A DNA stretch of 58,726 nt from Aeromonas caviae (lineage in GTDB: Bacteria; Pseudomonadota; Gammaproteobacteria; Enterobacterales; Aeromonadaceae), in NCBI RefSeq assembly GCF_000819785.1, contig NZ_CDBK01000079.1:626-59351 (forward strand). Direction: 5' to 3'. This document shows, one piece after another, positions 29,808 to 37,706 of this stretch; positions within the stretch are counted from its first letter, which is position 1; each line of letters starts with the position of its first letter. The position numbers and the translations under genes are program-made. The notes beneath the pieces are model-generated. The model did no database searches, was not told the origin of the DNA, and worked only from the letters and a program-made list of their open reading frames with translations.

Positions 29808-30296
29808 ATGAGCAAAAAGAACAGTAAAAACAAAGCCGGGTCCAGCACCATTGCACTCAACAGAACCGCCCGTCACGAGTACTTCATCGAAGAGCGCGTG
29901 GAGGCCGGCCTGTCCCTGCAAGGGTGGGAAGTGAAGTCCCTGCGGGCGGGCAAGGCCAACATCAGCGAAGCCTATGTCATCTTCATGCAGGGGGAAGCCT
30001 TCCTGTTCGGCTCCAGCTTCCTGCCGCTGAACGCCGCCTCCAGCCACGTGGTATGCGATCCGACCCGCACCCGCAAATTGCTGCTCAGTCGCCGTGAACT
30101 CGACAAGCTCGAGAGCCTGACCGCTCGTCAGGGCTACACCATAGTGCCGCTGGCCCTCTACTGGAAAGCGTGCTGGGTCAAGGTCGAGATCGGCCTAGTG
30201 AAAGGCAAGAAAGAGCACGACAAGCGGGAAGACACCAAGGCACGGGAATGGGACCGTGAGAAGGCCCGTATCATGAAGAACAAGCACCGCGGTTGA
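29808..30296 (+). CDS. smpB: SsrA-binding protein SmpB
   Basis: Binds tmRNA and delivers it to stalled ribosomes for trans-translation. 162 residues: [40 protein letters not shown] is the family hallmark, followed by the basic, disordered C-terminal tail ([29 protein letters not shown]) that enters the mRNA channel. ATG 29808 (MSKKNSKNK) follows TAAGG. Its partner RNA ssrA lies 122 bases downstream. Confidence 0.97.
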   Translation: MSKKNSKNKAGSSTIALNRTARHEYFIEERVEAGLSLQGWEVKSLRAGKANISEAYVIFMQGEAFLFGSSFLPLNAASSHVVCDPTRTRKLLLSRRELDKLESLTARQGYTIVPLALYWKACWVKVEIGLVKGKKEHDKREDTKAREWDREKARIMKNKHRG

Positions 30297-30335
30297 TTGT
30301 GCGCCGCCGGCCCCCATGCGGCGACCAATAAACCA

Positions 30336-30365
30336 GCAATCGACCGGCCAAGGCCGGTCGATTGC
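30336..30365. repeat. Long perfect inverted repeat between smpB and ssrA
   Basis: GCAATCGACCGGCC (30336-30349) and GGCCGGTCGATTGC (30352-30365) separated by AA. No T-run follows on either strand. It may stabilise the 3' end of the smpB mRNA or bind a protein, and it ends 11 bases before the ssrA -35 element. Confidence 0.7.
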
Positions 30366-30375
30366 CATCAACGCC

Positions 30376-30403
30376 TTGCCATGACAGGATTTTTGCGTAC
30401 AAT
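30376..30403 (+). promoter_or_regulatory. Sigma70 promoter of ssrA
   Basis: TTGCCA (30376-30381), 16 bases, TACAAT (30398-30403). The predicted start near 30410 gives a short leader before the mature tmRNA 5' end. Confidence 0.75.
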
Positions 30404-30418
30404 CCCTTTTGACAACTT

Positions 30419-30778
30419 GGGGCTGATTCTGGATTCGACAAGATTCACGAAACCCAAGGTGCATGCCGAGGTGCGGTAGGCCTCGTTAATAAACCGCAAA
30501 AAAATAGTCGCAAACGACGAAAACTACGCACTCGCAGCTTAATAACCTGCGCTGAGCCCTTCTCCCCTAGCTTGCCTGTGTCCTAGGGAAATGGAAGGTC
30601 ATCCTTCACAGGATCGTGTGGAAGTCCTGCTCGGGGCGGAAGCATTAAAACCAATCGAGCTAGTCAATGCGTGGCGTGTCTCTCCGCAGCGTGTTGGCGA
30701 ATGTAAAGAGTGACTAAGCATGTAGTACCGAGGATGTAGTAATTTTGGACGGGGGTTCAAATCCCCCCAGCTCCACCA
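30419..30778 (+). ncRNA. ssrA: Transfer-messenger RNA (tmRNA)
   Basis: 360 bases from GGGGCTGATTCTGG to the encoded CCA. The ends form the alanine tRNA-like domain, with the T-arm sequence GGGGGTTCAAATCCCCC near the 3' end. The tag frame starts at 30510 and encodes ANDENYALAA followed by tandem TAA stops (30540-30545), almost identical to the enterobacterial tag. Core sequences such as AATAGTCGCAAACGACG and GACTAAGCATGTAGTACCG are conserved. It rescues stalled ribosomes together with SmpB, encoded just upstream. Confidence 0.98.
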
Positions 30779-30788
30779 AACGTTTGGA

Positions 30789-30820
30789 AAGGGCCACTTC
30801 GCAGGAAGTGGCCTTTTTTA
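30789..30820 (+). terminator. Rho-independent terminator of ssrA
   Basis: GGCCACTTC (30792-30800), GCAG loop, GAAGTGGCC (30805-30813), then six T. Confidence 0.92.
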
Positions 30821-30934
30821 TGCTTTTCGTTCATCTCCGAGCCGGCGCTGATGGCCTGTGCGGGGCACAGTGGCGGGAGGGAGGGCCCTGATGCCGCCCC
30901 CTGCCGGGGCAGAGGGCGCGCCTCGTGAGGGAGA

Positions 30935-31366
30935 CTAGTCGCCGGTTGTCAGGACCAGCCTGCGCCAGGGCCCCGTGATGTCGCAATGACCCGTCTCTTC
31001 GGTGTTCTCCCAGCCCAGGCGATGATAGAAAGCCATCGCCGTGGTGTTGCGCATGGCCACCTTGAGGGAGGCCGGGGAGGGGTATCCGGCCAAGCCGGCG
31101 GCAAGCAAGGCCCGCCCCATGCCCTGCCCGTGCCAGTCCGCCACCACGTAGAGATGATGCACGAAGCTCTCGGCCCCCCAGATGGAGACGAATCCGCACG
31201 GGCTGCCCCCTTTCTCCGCCACCCAGATCTCCTCGCCCCGGGTCTGCTCGGCAAAATCCTCGAGCCGGAACAGGGCGGGATCAACCCAATGGAAGGCCTG
31301 GCGCCTTCCCTTGAGGAAGAGCTGCGCCAGCATGGGCTCGTCAGCTTCCGTCATCATTCTGATCAT
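30935..31366 (-). CDS. GNAT family N-acetyltransferase
   Basis: 143 residues with the GNAT fold. The acetyl-CoA motif A is LYVVADWHGQGMGRALLAAGL (R/Q-x-x-G-x-G/A type), with SLKVAMRNTTAMAFYHRLGW as motif B. The substrate is unknown. Start ATG 31366 follows AAGGATGG. Single gene just downstream of ssrA on the opposite strand. Confidence 0.85.
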   Translation of the reverse strand: MIRMMTEADEPMLAQLFLKGRRQAFHWVDPALFRLEDFAEQTRGEEIWVAEKGGSPCGFVSIWGAESFVHHLYVVADWHGQGMGRALLAAGLAGYPSPASLKVAMRNTTAMAFYHRLGWENTEETGHCDITGPWRRLVLTTGD

Positions 31367-31548
31367 GACACCATCCTTGCGTTGCGTGCTTGTCGCTTCC
31401 CACTCTCGATGGATCCCGCCGTGCTGTCAAATCGGCAATATGGACCCTCTTGAATACGTAACCGTGTGACACAGGGCTGCCTATTTTATCGCCTCAGAGG
31501 CTATACTGCCGAGGTCCCGTCCATGACTGGTTTGAGGTTCACTGATTT

Positions 31549-32049
31549 ATGGATAACAAGCAAATTGAAGGCAGTATTCTGGTACCCGCCCACATTGACG
31601 ATGTCTGGCGGGCCTGGACCACGGAGAGCGGGCTGCGCAGTTTTCTGGCGCCGGAGTGCCTCATGGTCCCGGAACCCAACGGGCCGTTCGAGATCTATTT
31701 CAGACCCGATGCTCCCCTCGGCGAGCGTGGCAGCGAAGGGTGCCGGGTGATGGCGGTCATGCCCCATGATCTGCTCAGCTTCAGCTGGAATTTCCCTCCC
31801 CAGTTTCCCCACATTCGTCAACAGAAGACCCAGGTCAGCCTGCGCTTCGTGCCGGAGGGCCAGGGCACCCGGCTCCACTTCCTGCAGACCGGCTGGGCGC
31901 AGGATCCAGACTGGGACCAGGGTTATGCCTACTTCCGTGAGGAGTGGCTGGAATTGAGTCTGCCAAGGCTTCAGTACCGTTTCACCCACGGCCCCATCGA
32001 CTGGAACAACCCGCCGGGCAAGCAGCAGCTGAAATCCCTAGCCCAGTGA
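31549..32049 (+). CDS. SRPBCC/AHSA1-type ligand-binding protein
   Basis: 166 residues with the Bet v1-like fold used by the AHSA1 group: N-terminal strand-helix IEGSILVPAHIDDVWRAWTTESGLRSFLAPE, then GPFEIYFRPD, and TQVSLRFVPEGQGTRLHFLQTGW near the C terminus. Such proteins bind small hydrophobic ligands or act as cochaperone-like proteins; the role here is unknown. No strong ribosome site is seen. Single gene with its own terminator. Confidence 0.8.
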   Translation: MDNKQIEGSILVPAHIDDVWRAWTTESGLRSFLAPECLMVPEPNGPFEIYFRPDAPLGERGSEGCRVMAVMPHDLLSFSWNFPPQFPHIRQQKTQVSLRFVPEGQGTRLHFLQTGWAQDPDWDQGYAYFREEWLELSLPRLQYRFTHGPIDWNNPPGKQQLKSLAQ

Positions 32050-32077
32050 CGTCCATTCAAGCGATGGGCATGGCACG

Positions 32078-32105
32078 AAAAAGGACCCGCTCAGGGTCCT
32101 TTTTC
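32078..32105. terminator. Bidirectional terminator between the SRPBCC gene and the GNAT gene
   Basis: AAAAAGGACCC (32078-32088), GCTCA loop, GGGTCCTTTTT (32094-32104), between convergent genes. Confidence 0.9.
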
Positions 32106-32121
32106 ATGGATGGGCAGGCGG

Positions 32122-32628
32122 TCACTCCACCGGCTCTTCATCGAACAGGGGGTGATAGAGCACCTCGCCCCTTACCCCGTCGAGCCCGCCGGGTTGCAAC
32201 TCCATCGCCATGAAACACTCCGTCGGCACCTCGTAGATGCAGTGCAGGCCGAAGTCGCTGGCAGGCCGAAAGCCGAAACGGGCGTAGTAGGCGGGATCCC
32301 CGAGCACCACCACCGCCTTCCAGTCCATCTCCAGTGCCGTGTCCAGCCCTTCCCGCACCAGATCCGAGCCAATGCCCTGTCCCTGCCAGTCGGGATGCAC
32401 GGCCACGGGTGCCAGTCCCAACCAGGGCCCTTCCTGTCCCTCAATGGTGATCGGGCTCAGCATCAGGTGCCCCATGAACTCGTACTCTTCCTCCTCGACC
32501 ATGGTGACCACGGCGGCCCCACATTCTCGCAGGCGGTTGACCAGTTCGGCCTCGTCGGGACGACCAAAGGCGGCACTCACCAGCTCATAGACTGGCAGCA
32601 TGTCGCCGGGACGCTCGGTTCTCAACAT
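32122..32628 (-). CDS. GNAT family N-acetyltransferase (YhbS-like)
   Basis: 168 residues. Acetyl-CoA loop: LAPVAVHPDWQGQGIGSDLVREGL; followed by VVVLGDPAYYARFGFRPASDFGL, a sequence typical of the YhbS group, which are predicted acetyltransferases of unknown target. The C terminus is acidic. A separate gene from the larger GNAT protein at 32.8 kb. Confidence 0.87.
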   Translation of the reverse strand: MLRTERPGDMLPVYELVSAAFGRPDEAELVNRLRECGAAVVTMVEEEEYEFMGHLMLSPITIEGQEGPWLGLAPVAVHPDWQGQGIGSDLVREGLDTALEMDWKAVVVLGDPAYYARFGFRPASDFGLHCIYEVPTECFMAMELQPGGLDGVRGEVLYHPLFDEEPVE

Positions 32629-32780
32629 ACAGCGTTACTCCTCGTACAGCAGGGCGGCCATTATTCCACAGAAGTGGGGCGCCTCTTCACTGCCTTTGTC
32701 TGAAAATGGGAGGGCGGACTCAGGAAAACACCTGACAGACCCCGCACCAGGCTTCGCGATGAGCGAGCTTGCGCAAGCCA

Positions 32781-33971
32781 TCAGCGTCCGTCGTCAGGCT
32801 GTCGCAATCGCCGCAGATAGGCGAGGCCCAGATCCCCGCACTCCTTGAGGAGGGCGCCACCACCATGGGCCTGCACCCCGGGCGCCTCTGGCGCCAGCAT
32901 GGCCTGGGGATAGCGCCGCACCGTCAGCCCGCTGAGTGTCTGCTCGCCCCCTGTCGCCTCCCCCGCCATGAAAAGCGCCACCCCCTCACCGTGCAGTATG
33001 GCCACGGCCACCTCCTCGTCATCCAGCCAGGGGGTCAGCGCCTCTTTGCGTGCATCCGTCAGGCGCGCCGGGCGATCCAGCCGCCAGTGATCGAGCATGA
33101 GGGCGCCATCGGCCGGATCTGGCCGACGCCCGTCATGGTGCATGCCGGTCTTTTCCATCACCCGGCCTGAGGCGAGGTTGCCCGGCATGTGGCGGGCGGT
33201 GAGGGCAGGCAGGTGCCACTGCTCGAAGGCAAACGCCCTGACCAGGCTCGCGGCCCGGGTGGCCAGCCCCCTGTTCTGCCAGGGCACGCCGACCCACCAT
33301 GCCAGCTCCCCGTGCCAGTGCAGGGAGAGAGAGCCGACCAAGGGAGCGGGCTCGTCTTCACGCCCCTGGGGCAGAGTCAGGGCCCAGGTGCATCCCAGCC
33401 CGAGAGCAGCCTTGCGCCCACTCAGGGCAAGCCAGTCCCGCGCCGCCTCCGGCGAATAGGGGTGGGGGATGTTGAGGGTATAGCGGGCGAGGGCCGCATC
33501 CGAACAATAACGCAGGATGGCGCTCTCATCGCCGGGCAGCAGGGGGCGCAGCACCAGCGCGTCCTGCCCGCCAGGCTCGCGCAGCACCGGGGTCATCAGG
33601 CGGCGGGCAAGCAGGTGTTGCAGGGCAACCCCGAGGTCGTCATCGGCACCGAGGCGATGATCCGCCCCCGCGGGCCCCAGGGTGAGCAGGCCGCTCTCTC
33701 TGGCCAGGGTCAGCAGGGAGCCGGAGGCAGCGATCAGGATCTGCCGGTCCGGCTGTGTCGCCATCAGCGGGGAGGCGGCCTCCCCCAGCCAGGCGGCAAG
33801 CAGGTCGCGGGCAAGGAGAATGCCATCTGGCGGGCTGACCGACCAGGGTGCCATTTCCCTCGCCTCCCCTTTGCCAAGCAGCAGCCACCAGCGGTTTCCC
33901 TGGTGCTGCCAGGCCTGCAACGCCGCTTGCCAGGAGGGGCGCCAGAGCACACCCTCGATCAACAGATCCAT
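32781..33971 (-). CDS. Three-part protein with an internal RimJ/RimL-type acetyltransferase domain
   Basis: 396 residues from ATG 33971 (GGGGAAGGA upstream). Residues 1 to about 140 form a Trp-rich domain I do not recognise (LLIEGVLWRPSWQAALQAW, GNRWWLLLGKGEA). Residues of about 150-310 are a GNAT domain of the RimJ/RimL type: LVLRPLLPGDESAILRY, WWVGVPWQNRGLATRAASLVRAFAFE, and NLASGRVMEKTGMHHDG. The last 85 residues are another unrecognised domain. GNAT enzymes of this type are usually about 180 residues, so this is a fusion. Substrate unknown. Divergent from the DUF3100 operon. Confidence 0.72.
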   Translation of the reverse strand: MDLLIEGVLWRPSWQAALQAWQHQGNRWWLLLGKGEAREMAPWSVSPPDGILLARDLLAAWLGEAASPLMATQPDRQILIAASGSLLTLARESGLLTLGPAGADHRLGADDDLGVALQHLLARRLMTPVLREPGGQDALVLRPLLPGDESAILRYCSDAALARYTLNIPHPYSPEAARDWLALSGRKAALGLGCTWALTLPQGREDEPAPLVGSLSLHWHGELAWWVGVPWQNRGLATRAASLVRAFAFEQWHLPALTARHMPGNLASGRVMEKTGMHHDGRRPDPADGALMLDHWRLDRPARLTDARKEALTPWLDDEEVAVAILHGEGVALFMAGEATGGEQTLSGLTVRRYPQAMLAPEAPGVQAHGGGALLKECGDLGLAYLRRLRQPDDGR

Positions 33972-34067
33972 TCCTTCCCCCACATCCGCCCCCCCCGGAT
34001 CAGGCACCGGGTGCCCGGGCGGCACCACACTCCTGTTTGAGGCAGCATAAGCCGCTGCCAATGAGTT

Positions 34068-34096
34068 GTTAAACCATATGTTTACCATGGTTAAAC
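34068..34096. promoter_or_regulatory. Operator-like repeats upstream of the DUF3100 operon
   Basis: GTTAAAC (34068-34074) and GTTAAAC (34090-34096) are direct repeats 22 bases apart, with an inverted GTTTACC (34080-34086) between them. Together they form two overlapping dyads. A GCCATATGGC palindrome follows at 34117-34126. The region lies 140 bases before the operon start in the 263-base divergent gap. A regulator binding site is inferred; a LysR-type protein is plausible. Confidence 0.5.
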
Positions 34097-34234
34097 GGCA
34101 TACCCCATGAAAAAATGCCATATGGCTGACTTGATGGCGGTCACATTCCTTCCCCTCCTCGCTTCCTATCATGCCCCCATCATGGCGTGACCAAAGACGC
34201 CCATGAAGGACAACGGATAACAAGAGAACACACT

Positions 34235-35053
34235 ATGCAGCCAACCAGCCCACTCAAAACGGTAGTAGTCAGTACCCTGGCGACCGCCCTGCTGATCTTC
34301 GTGGCCCAATCCCTCATCGGGAAGCAGGAGATCAGACTCGGCATCGCCATCATCCCCATCCTGCCCATGCTCTTTGCCGTCATCATCGGCATGATCGTCT
34401 CCGCCAAGCCCGTCAAGGATCGCATTCCCGGCTGGAAGAGGCTCTTCACCGAGCGAGAAGAGGGCTTCTGCGGCAAGATGGTGGGTTTCAGCCTGCTGAT
34501 CCTCGGGACCCAGTATGCGGGGATGATCATCCCCAACCTCAAGATGATCCTGAGCGTCGGCGTACCGCTCTTCCTGCAGGAGATAGGCAACCTCCTGCCC
34601 ATCCTCATCGCCATTCCGCTGGCAGTGAAGTTCGGCTTTGGCCGCCGCGCCATCGGGGCCTGCTCCTCCATCAGCCGTGAACCCTCGGTCGCGGTGATCC
34701 AGGGCAAGTTCGGCACCGGCTCTCAGGAGTACATCGGCGTGCTCGCCATCTACCTGTGCGGCTCCGTCATCGGCACCCTCTGGTTCAGCGTGCTCGGCAG
34801 CATCGCCCCCCTCACCGGACTGCATCCTCTGGCCCTGGCCGCCGGTTCCGGCGTGGGATCCGGCTCCATGCTGAGCGCCGCCTCCGGTGCCCTCATCAAC
34901 GGCCTCGATGAGGCGATGGCCCAGCAGGTGCTCAGCATCGCCGCCGCCTCGAACCTGCTCTCGTCGGCCCTGGGAGCGCTCTCCCTCACCTATCTGGGTC
35001 TGCCGCTCGCTGAAAAAATCTATGCCCTGACCGCCAAAGGAGAGAAAGCATGA
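34235..35053 (+). CDS. DUF3100 family membrane protein
   Basis: 272 residues with about eight hydrophobic helices. Seen: VVSTLATALLIFVAQ, IIPILPMLFAVIIGMIVSA, a cytoplasmic loop KPVKDRIPGWKRLFTEREEGF, then FSLLILGTQYAGMII, ILIAIPLAVKFGFGRRAIGACSSISREPSVAVI and a Gly/Ser-rich AAGSGVGSGSMLSAASGALING. The repeated conserved polar residues inside helices suggest a transporter. Starts at ATG 34235 after AAGAGA. It overlaps the next gene by an ATGA, so the two are made together. Confidence 0.75.
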   Translation: MQPTSPLKTVVVSTLATALLIFVAQSLIGKQEIRLGIAIIPILPMLFAVIIGMIVSAKPVKDRIPGWKRLFTEREEGFCGKMVGFSLLILGTQYAGMIIPNLKMILSVGVPLFLQEIGNLLPILIAIPLAVKFGFGRRAIGACSSISREPSVAVIQGKFGTGSQEYIGVLAIYLCGSVIGTLWFSVLGSIAPLTGLHPLALAAGSGVGSGSMLSAASGALINGLDEAMAQQVLSIAAASNLLSSALGALSLTYLGLPLAEKIYALTAKGEKA

Positions 35054-35499
35054 AAAGCATCGTGATGGATATGCGCTTCGTCTTCCTGGCGATCCTGCTG
35101 GCCATGTTCACCCAGACCCTGACCTCGGGCCTGCCGCTGTGGCAGATGGGGGACAGCTTCGTCGCCATGTCCCTGGTGGTGTTCGCCTCCCTGGTGACCA
35201 AGCGCTATCTGCCCTCCTCCCTGCCGGCCTTTGCCTATGCCACCATCATCGGCATTCTCATCTGCCTGCCCGAGACCCCGGTGCGCGGCCTCTTCATCGA
35301 TGCCGTGGCCAAGATCTCCTTCCTCTCCTGCTGCGTGCCGCTCCTGGCCTTCGCCGGCCTCTCGGTGGGCGGTCAGCTGGAGGAGCTCAAGAAGATGTCG
35401 TGGAAGGTGATCCTCATCTTCATGATCGTCTCCACCTGCTGCTTCTTTGGCGCCTCCCTGGTTGCCCAGCTCGGTTTCTCCATTCAAGGGATCATCTGA
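35050..35499 (+). CDS. Small four-helix membrane protein, partner of DUF3100 protein
   Basis: 149 residues, four predicted helices (FVFLAILLAMFTQTL; FVAMSLVVFASLVT; FAYATIIGILICL; ILIFMIVSTCCFFGASLVAQ) plus a half-hydrophobic FLSCCVPLLAFAGLSVGG segment. I do not recognise a named family. The ATGA overlap with the DUF3100 gene and the TGATG overlap with the amidohydrolase gene show strict coupling, so a two-subunit membrane unit is likely. Confidence 0.72.
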   Translation: MKSIVMDMRFVFLAILLAMFTQTLTSGLPLWQMGDSFVAMSLVVFASLVTKRYLPSSLPAFAYATIIGILICLPETPVRGLFIDAVAKISFLSCCVPLLAFAGLSVGGQLEELKKMSWKVILIFMIVSTCCFFGASLVAQLGFSIQGII

Positions 35500-36680
35500 T
35501 GAACCACTACCATATCGAACCTGACCTGTTGGCCCTGCGCGACTTCAGCTACGAAGTGCGCCACCACCTGCACCGCATCCCGGAATACTCCGGGGCCGAG
35601 TTCAAGACCTCTGCCTACTGCCGTGGGTTGATGGAAGAGTTCGGCTACAGGATCACCCTGTATCCCGGTTTCACCGGTTTTCACGGGGATCTGGCGGTCG
35701 ACCCTGCCCTGCCCACCATTGCCTTTCGTGCCGACATGGATGGCCTGGAGATGCACGACATGAGCGAGGTGGCGTTCAAATCCACCCATGAGGGGATGGC
35801 CCACAACTGCGGCCACGACTCCCACATGGCGATCGCTCTGACCGCCGCCAGGTTTCTGGCCGCCAACCGCGAGCGCCTGCGGTACAACGTCCGCTTCATC
35901 TTCCAGATGGCGGAAGAGGACATGCGCGTCCCCGGTGCCGAAAAGATGGTGGAGCTTGGCTGCATGAAGGGGGTGGACGAGGTCTATGCCCTGCACAACG
36001 ACGGCGCCATGGAGACGGGCACCATCAAGTTCAACCAGGGGGTCATGTCCTCCTGGGGGTCGGCCTGGACGCTGGATGTGCACGGCATCTCCGCCCACGG
36101 ATCCACCCCCCACAAGGGGCTGGATGCCATCCGGGAGGCGGTGCGGATCATCGAGGACATGGACTACATCGTCGCCAAGCGCACCAGCCCGTTCAGCCCG
36201 GCGGTCTTTGGTTGCGGCATGATCAACGGCGGCACCATTCCCAACGCCATCGCCGATCATGTGCAGGCCCGTGGCACCATCCGCGCCATGGATGCCGAAA
36301 CCGACCAGATCCTGAAAAACAGCTTCAGGGACATCATCGCCCAGAGCGAGCTGCGCGGCTTCAAGACCACCATGGTCCATGCCGGCTACCCGGCAGTGGA
36401 GAACCACCCCCAGGCCTGCGAGCGCCTGCAACAAGCCGCCTCGGAGGTGTTGTCCAGCGACGGGATCAACGCAAAGGGCCAGCCCATGACCGGCAGCGAG
36501 GACTTCAGCTACATGATCAACGCCACGCCAAGCCGCATGGGGGCCATGTTCTTCCTCGGCAGCGGCAATCAGGCCAAGGGGATCTGCAACTACCTGCACG
36601 CGAACCCCTATTACCTGGACGACGACTGCCTGCTGGTGGGAGCCCAGATCTTCGTCAATCTGGCGACCCGAGCCGCCTGA
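35499..36680 (+). CDS. M20D amidohydrolase (AbgA/IAA-amino-acid hydrolase type)
   Basis: 393 residues of the M20D aminoacylase group. Metal site: RADMDGLEM, then AHNCGHDSHMAIAL (Cys-Gly-His-Asp), FQMAEEDMRVPGAEKM (Glu pair), ALHNDG and the C-terminal MTGSEDFSYM. Dimer insert HGISAHGSTPHKGLDA. No signal peptide, so cytoplasmic. Members cleave the amide bond of N-acyl or p-aminobenzoyl amino acids. Usual members have EEGxxGA at the Glu pair; here it reads EEDMRVPGA. Third gene of the DUF3100 operon. Confidence 0.88.
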   Translation: MNHYHIEPDLLALRDFSYEVRHHLHRIPEYSGAEFKTSAYCRGLMEEFGYRITLYPGFTGFHGDLAVDPALPTIAFRADMDGLEMHDMSEVAFKSTHEGMAHNCGHDSHMAIALTAARFLAANRERLRYNVRFIFQMAEEDMRVPGAEKMVELGCMKGVDEVYALHNDGAMETGTIKFNQGVMSSWGSAWTLDVHGISAHGSTPHKGLDAIREAVRIIEDMDYIVAKRTSPFSPAVFGCGMINGGTIPNAIADHVQARGTIRAMDAETDQILKNSFRDIIAQSELRGFKTTMVHAGYPAVENHPQACERLQQAASEVLSSDGINAKGQPMTGSEDFSYMINATPSRMGAMFFLGSGNQAKGICNYLHANPYYLDDDCLLVGAQIFVNLATRAA

Positions 36681-36707
36681 GGGGTCAGTACAAGGGGATA
36701 GCAATGC

Positions 36708-36736
36708 AAAGAGAGGCCGACGGCCTCTCTTTTTTA
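36708..36736. terminator. Terminator between the amidohydrolase and LysR genes
   Basis: AGAGAGGCC (36710-36718), GAC loop, GGCCTCTCT (36722-36730), T-run on the right and A-run on the left, between convergent genes. Confidence 0.88.
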
Positions 36737-36746
36737 TGTCTCGGCG

Positions 36747-37706
36747 TCAGAGCCAGGGCAGGGTCGCAGACGGAGCGGGCGTTCCCTGGTTGAGCAGCGC
36801 CAGCTGCACCGTCTCCCGGCTCACATGGGGGGCATAGAGGTGGATGAAGTCGTACATGTAGTCCCGCAGGTGGGCGTGCCTGCGCAGGCACACATGGGCA
36901 ACGCTCGAGGCGATCAGATGATCGATGTTGAGGCAGACCAGGCTCTCCCTGTCCCCTTCGTCGAACGCCGAGGTGGCGATCACCCCGACTCCCATTCCCA
37001 GGCGCACATAGTGCTTGATGATGTCGCTGTCGGTGGCCGTCAGCACGATGCGGGGGCTGAGACCATGGCGACCGAACGCCTTGTCCATCTTGGAGCGGCC
37101 GGTGAAACCGAACACATAGGTGATGAGGGGATACCGGGCCAGATCCGCCATGGCCAGCGGCTGGCAGTCCAGCAGCGGATGGCCGTGGGGCACCACCACG
37201 CTGCGCCCCCAGCGATAGCAGGGCACGGTCGCCAGCTCGTCGAACAGGTGCATGGACTCGGTGGCGATGGCCATCTCCACATCCCCGTTTTGCGCCATCT
37301 GCGCCAGTTGGGCAGGGGCTCCCTGATGCAGCTGGATGCTCACCTCGGGGTAGCGGCGGGAGAATTCGGTAATGACCGCCGGCAGCTTGTAGCGGGCCAT
37401 GGTGTGGGTGGTGGCGATGCGCAGCACCCCGCTGGTGGCCAGCTGATCCCCGAGGGAAAGCTGACCAATCTGCTCCACCTGGGCCACCACTCCCCTGGCC
37501 AGCTCCATCACCTGCTCCCCCATGGGGGTCAGGCCCGCCAGGTTCTTGCCCTTGCGGGTAAACAGCGCCAGCCCCAGCTCCTCTTCCAGCATCTTCATCT
37601 GCTTGCTGAGGGTCGGCTGGGAGGTATAGAGCTTCTCCGCCGTCGCCGAGATGTTGAAGTTGTTCTTCACTATCTCGGTGAAGTTCTTGAGCCGGGCGAT
37701 GTTCAT
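36747..37706 (-). CDS. LysR-family regulator, CysB/Cbl-like
   Basis: 319 residues: N-terminal winged helix with NISATAEKLYTSQPTLSKQMKMLEEELG as recognition region, and a substrate-binding domain collinear with CysB (IATTHTMARYKLPAVI, IATESMHLFDELATVPCYRW, YVFGFTGRSKMDKAF, TATDSDIIKHYVRLGMGVGVIA). The match is to the CysB/Cbl group, which senses sulfur metabolites, but it differs enough to be a paralogue. The ATG shares bases with the pdxH stop (TGATG). It may regulate the convergent DUF3100 operon; not shown. Confidence 0.88.
   Translation of the reverse strand: MNIARLKNFTEIVKNNFNISATAEKLYTSQPTLSKQMKMLEEELGLALFTRKGKNLAGLTPMGEQVMELARGVVAQVEQIGQLSLGDQLATSGVLRIATTHTMARYKLPAVITEFSRRYPEVSIQLHQGAPAQLAQMAQNGDVEMAIATESMHLFDELATVPCYRWGRSVVVPHGHPLLDCQPLAMADLARYPLITYVFGFTGRSKMDKAFGRHGLSPRIVLTATDSDIIKHYVRLGMGVGVIATSAFDEGDRESLVCLNIDHLIASSVAHVCLRRHAHLRDYMYDFIHLYAPHVSRETVQLALLNQGTPAPSATLPWL

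Noticed and set aside
30779..31548. The tmRNA 3' end as an integration site for a genomic island
   Set aside because: No integrase, no repeat of the ssrA 3' end and no change in base composition; ordinary GNAT and SRPBCC genes follow.
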